Shown piece by piece: positions 9,406-10,745 of a DNA stretch of 10,745 nucleotides. Location of the stretch: assembly GCA_020426065.1 (NCBI GenBank), contig JAGQQT010000101.1, positions 1 to 10,745 on the forward strand, given 5' to 3'. Origin of the DNA: Planctomycetaceae bacterium (GTDB taxonomy: Bacteria > Planctomycetota > Planctomycetia > Planctomycetales > Planctomycetaceae). The position numbers and the translations under genes are program-made. The first letter of the stretch is position 1. The number at the start of each line of letters is the position of its first letter. A model generated the notes under the pieces. The model was given only the letters and a program-made list of their open reading frames with translations, searched no databases and was not told the origin of the DNA.

Positions 9406-10458
9406 GTGCCGAAAATGTCTCAGACGATGCGTCTGGCAGTGCTGCCTGTGTTACTGACCGCAATTGTGACCACCACCGCAGTCAGCTATTTCCGCACTGC
9501 TCCAGCAGCCACAGACATCAATGCGGCGGCCAAACAACTTGTGGAAGGGCTTGATGAACGTCAGAAAACTCTGGCCGTCCTCCCCTACGCTTCTTCACAG
9601 CGGGTCGACTGGCATTTCATTCCCATGGACACCCGCAAGGGTCTGATGCTGCGTCACATGAGTGAAGCTCAGCAGGAACAGGCCTTGCAGCTGATGCAGT
9701 CTGTTTTGAGTGCCGCCGGATACAAAAAGGCACGCACCATCATGTCGCTCGAAAAACTGCTCTATTCTCTGGAAGATCCCAAAACACGCGATCGCCGCGA
9801 CGAACTCAAGTATTACTTCACCATGTTTGGTGAACCAGGCGGAGAGAAATCCTGGGGCCTGAGCATCGAAGGACATCACCTTTCCTTGAACTTCGTGGTG
9901 GAAAACAACCAGCTGATCGCCGCAACGCCACAGTTCTTCGCCTCCAATCCCGCCACCATCAAAACGGAAAACAGTCTCGGCTTTGAATTGAATTCTGCAG
10001 TCCTGCAGAAAGAAGAACAGCTTGGATTTGACCTGGTGAATTCGCTCACTGCCGACCAGAAGAAAGTCGCACTCATCGACGCGAAGGCACCCAAGGAAAT
10101 TCGCAATGCAGGTTCCGTTCACCCTCCCACGGACAAAGCAACCGGAATCCCCGCCGGCCAGCTGACCAAAACCCAGCAGGAAGTTCTTCGGGACCTGATT
10201 GGCGAGTATGCCCATGCCGTTAAGCAGGAACGGGCAGCATTTCGTCTCAAAGAAATTGAAGACGCCGGCTTCGCAAACATCACCTTTTCCTGGGCTGGAG
10301 CGACCGAACCGGGCATCGGCCATTATTACCGGATTCAGGGAAAATCATTCCTGATTGAATTCGTAAACACCCAGCCCGACGCAGCCGGAAACCCCGCCAA
10401 CCACATCCACTGCGTCTGGCGCGACATGGACGGCGATTTCGCCCTGCCAATCCAGTAA
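9406..10458 (+). CDS. Secreted DUF3500 domain protein
   Basis: A 350-residue protein starting with GTG. The N-terminus looks like a signal peptide: basic MPKMSQTMR, a hydrophobic core at 10-26 (LAVLPVLLTAIVTTTAV), then a possible cleavage near T-A-P-A (31-34). The remainder fits DUF3500, a family of exported proteins of unknown function found widely in planctomycetes and other bacteria. Visible family landmarks are DWHFIP (68-73), GLSIEGHHLSLNFVVENNQL (151-170) with H157/H158, ATPQFFASNPA (173-183), and the C-terminal HIHCVWRDMDGDFA (333-346). Conserved His, Asp and Trp residues in these blocks could form an active or binding site, but no reaction is known. It stands alone, divergent from ligA across a 228-base spacer with no recognisable operator, and is followed by a REP-like hairpin. 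ATG at 9415 is an alternative start. Confidence 0.9.
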   Translation: MPKMSQTMRLAVLPVLLTAIVTTTAVSYFRTAPAATDINAAAKQLVEGLDERQKTLAVLPYASSQRVDWHFIPMDTRKGLMLRHMSEAQQEQALQLMQSVLSAAGYKKARTIMSLEKLLYSLEDPKTRDRRDELKYYFTMFGEPGGEKSWGLSIEGHHLSLNFVVENNQLIAATPQFFASNPATIKTENSLGFELNSAVLQKEEQLGFDLVNSLTADQKKVALIDAKAPKEIRNAGSVHPPTDKATGIPAGQLTKTQQEVLRDLIGEYAHAVKQERAAFRLKEIEDAGFANITFSWAGATEPGIGHYYRIQGKSFLIEFVNTQPDAAGNPANHIHCVWRDMDGDFALPIQ

Positions 10459-10479
10459 TTTTGTATCACCAGTGAATGA

Positions 10480-10498
10480 GCGGCAAGGCGCTAGCCGC
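10480..10498. repeat. REP-like GC-rich hairpin upstream of the transposase
   Basis: GCGGC (10480-10484) pairs perfectly with GCCGC (10494-10498) around a 9-base loop, AAGGCGCTA. The surrounding sequence ATGAGCGGCAAGGCGCTAGC then CGCCGG resembles a short interspersed palindrome that I recall as frequent in planctomycete genomes, often next to RAYT transposase genes. Only one copy is visible here, so repeat status rests on recall plus the hairpin and its position 37 bases before the RAYT-like frame. There is no trailing T-run, so a simple intrinsic terminator for the DUF3500 gene is less likely. Confidence 0.5.
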
Positions 10499-10535
10499 CG
10501 GTCCCATCATCAGCGCAGTTAGACTTTTTAATTAC

Positions 10536-10745
10536 GTGGTGAACATCATCCCGTCCAAAGCTTCTGTCGACTCTGATCCCATAACGTTATTCATCACTTG
10601 GACAACTTATGGTACCTGGTTACCGGGAGATGGACGTGGATGGCGGAAATGGAAATCTGGCGAGCAAGGCACCCAGCCTTTGCTAGAGAACTGGTGCCGC
10701 TCGCGAATGAAATCCCAACCTCTCATTTTGGACTGGGACCAACGG
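10536..10745 (+). CDS. REP-associated tyrosine transposase (RAYT, Y1-type), 5' part only
   Basis: The frame is open to the right edge (70 codons). Its product contains ITLFITWTTYGTWLPGDGRG (about residues 15-34) and later QPLILDWDQR, matching the N-terminus of the RAYT/TnpA-REP group of the IS200/IS605-like Y1 superfamily. In this group the first beta strand carries [LF]-x-T-W-x-x-Y-G-x-W-L-P-G-D. The catalytic HUH motif and Tyr lie beyond the window. RAYTs are single-copy transposases thought to mobilise REP hairpins; one candidate hairpin lies just upstream. The start is uncertain: tandem GTG codons at 10536 and 10539, or an in-frame ATG at 10476 that would overlap the hairpin. No Shine-Dalgarno is clear. 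Confidence 0.7.
   Translation, partial: MVNIIPSKASVDSDPITLFITWTTYGTWLPGDGRGWRKWKSGEQGTQPLLENWCRSRMKSQPLILDWDQR

Noticed and set aside
9595..10323. 242-codon minus-strand frame opposite the DUF3500 gene
   Set aside because: Cys/Phe/Gly-rich sequence typical of the reverse complement of a coding region; the plus-strand protein has clear family motifs.
10476..10535. In-frame ATG upstream of the RAYT-like gene
   Set aside because: It would make the hairpin repeat coding and add residues not expected in the family; the GTG codons nearer the conserved block are preferred, though not proven.

Overview
The window reads as a chromosomal segment of a planctomycete, probably a member of the Planctomycetales of moderate GC such as Gimesia or a relative (inferred, not proven). 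The signs are a membrane-anchored toroid-repeat protein behind an ExbD gene, a secreted DUF3500 protein, a RAYT-like transposase start next to a GC-rich REP-like hairpin, weak or absent Shine-Dalgarno sites on many genes, and short mixed-strand operons. Most genes are ordinary housekeeping or accessory functions; no phage, CRISPR array, rRNA or tRNA was seen.

Layout. Bases 1-202 (minus) hold the 5' end of a nucleotidyltransferase-like gene that leaves the window on the left. Bases 328-2972 (minus) hold a two-gene operon: an ExbD/TolR-type proton-channel subunit, then, with a 4-base ATGA overlap and a strong ribosome site, a 741-residue protein. That protein has two N-terminal membrane helices, a proline-rich linker of about 300 residues and a C-terminal alpha/alpha-toroid (prenyltransferase/squalene-cyclase-like repeat) domain. 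A 427-base divergent region separates it from three plus-strand genes: a MATE efflux pump (3400-4827), a cytoplasmic sulfite-oxidase-like molybdopterin protein (4936-5616) and, two bases later, the adenine glycosylase gene mutY (5619-6785). MutY meets, tail to tail with a 12-base overlap, a minus-strand pair: NAD-dependent DNA ligase ligA (7150-9177) followed by a small Rieske ferredoxin (6774-7145). A divergent region leads to a secreted DUF3500 protein (9406-10458, plus). A hairpin repeat (10480-10498) and the truncated start of a RAYT-like transposase (10536 to the end) close the window.

Two points are worth most attention. First, the second membrane helix of the 741-residue toroid protein carries an S-V-M-I-H pattern matching the SxxxH signature of TonB's membrane anchor, and the gene is translationally coupled to exbD. 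This suggests a TonB-like, proton-motive-force-driven protein whose usual C-terminal domain is replaced by a toroid. Second, MutY has Glu where the catalytic Asp is expected, and its C-terminal domain lacks the FSH loop that senses 8-oxoguanine. Other genes are close to family norms.
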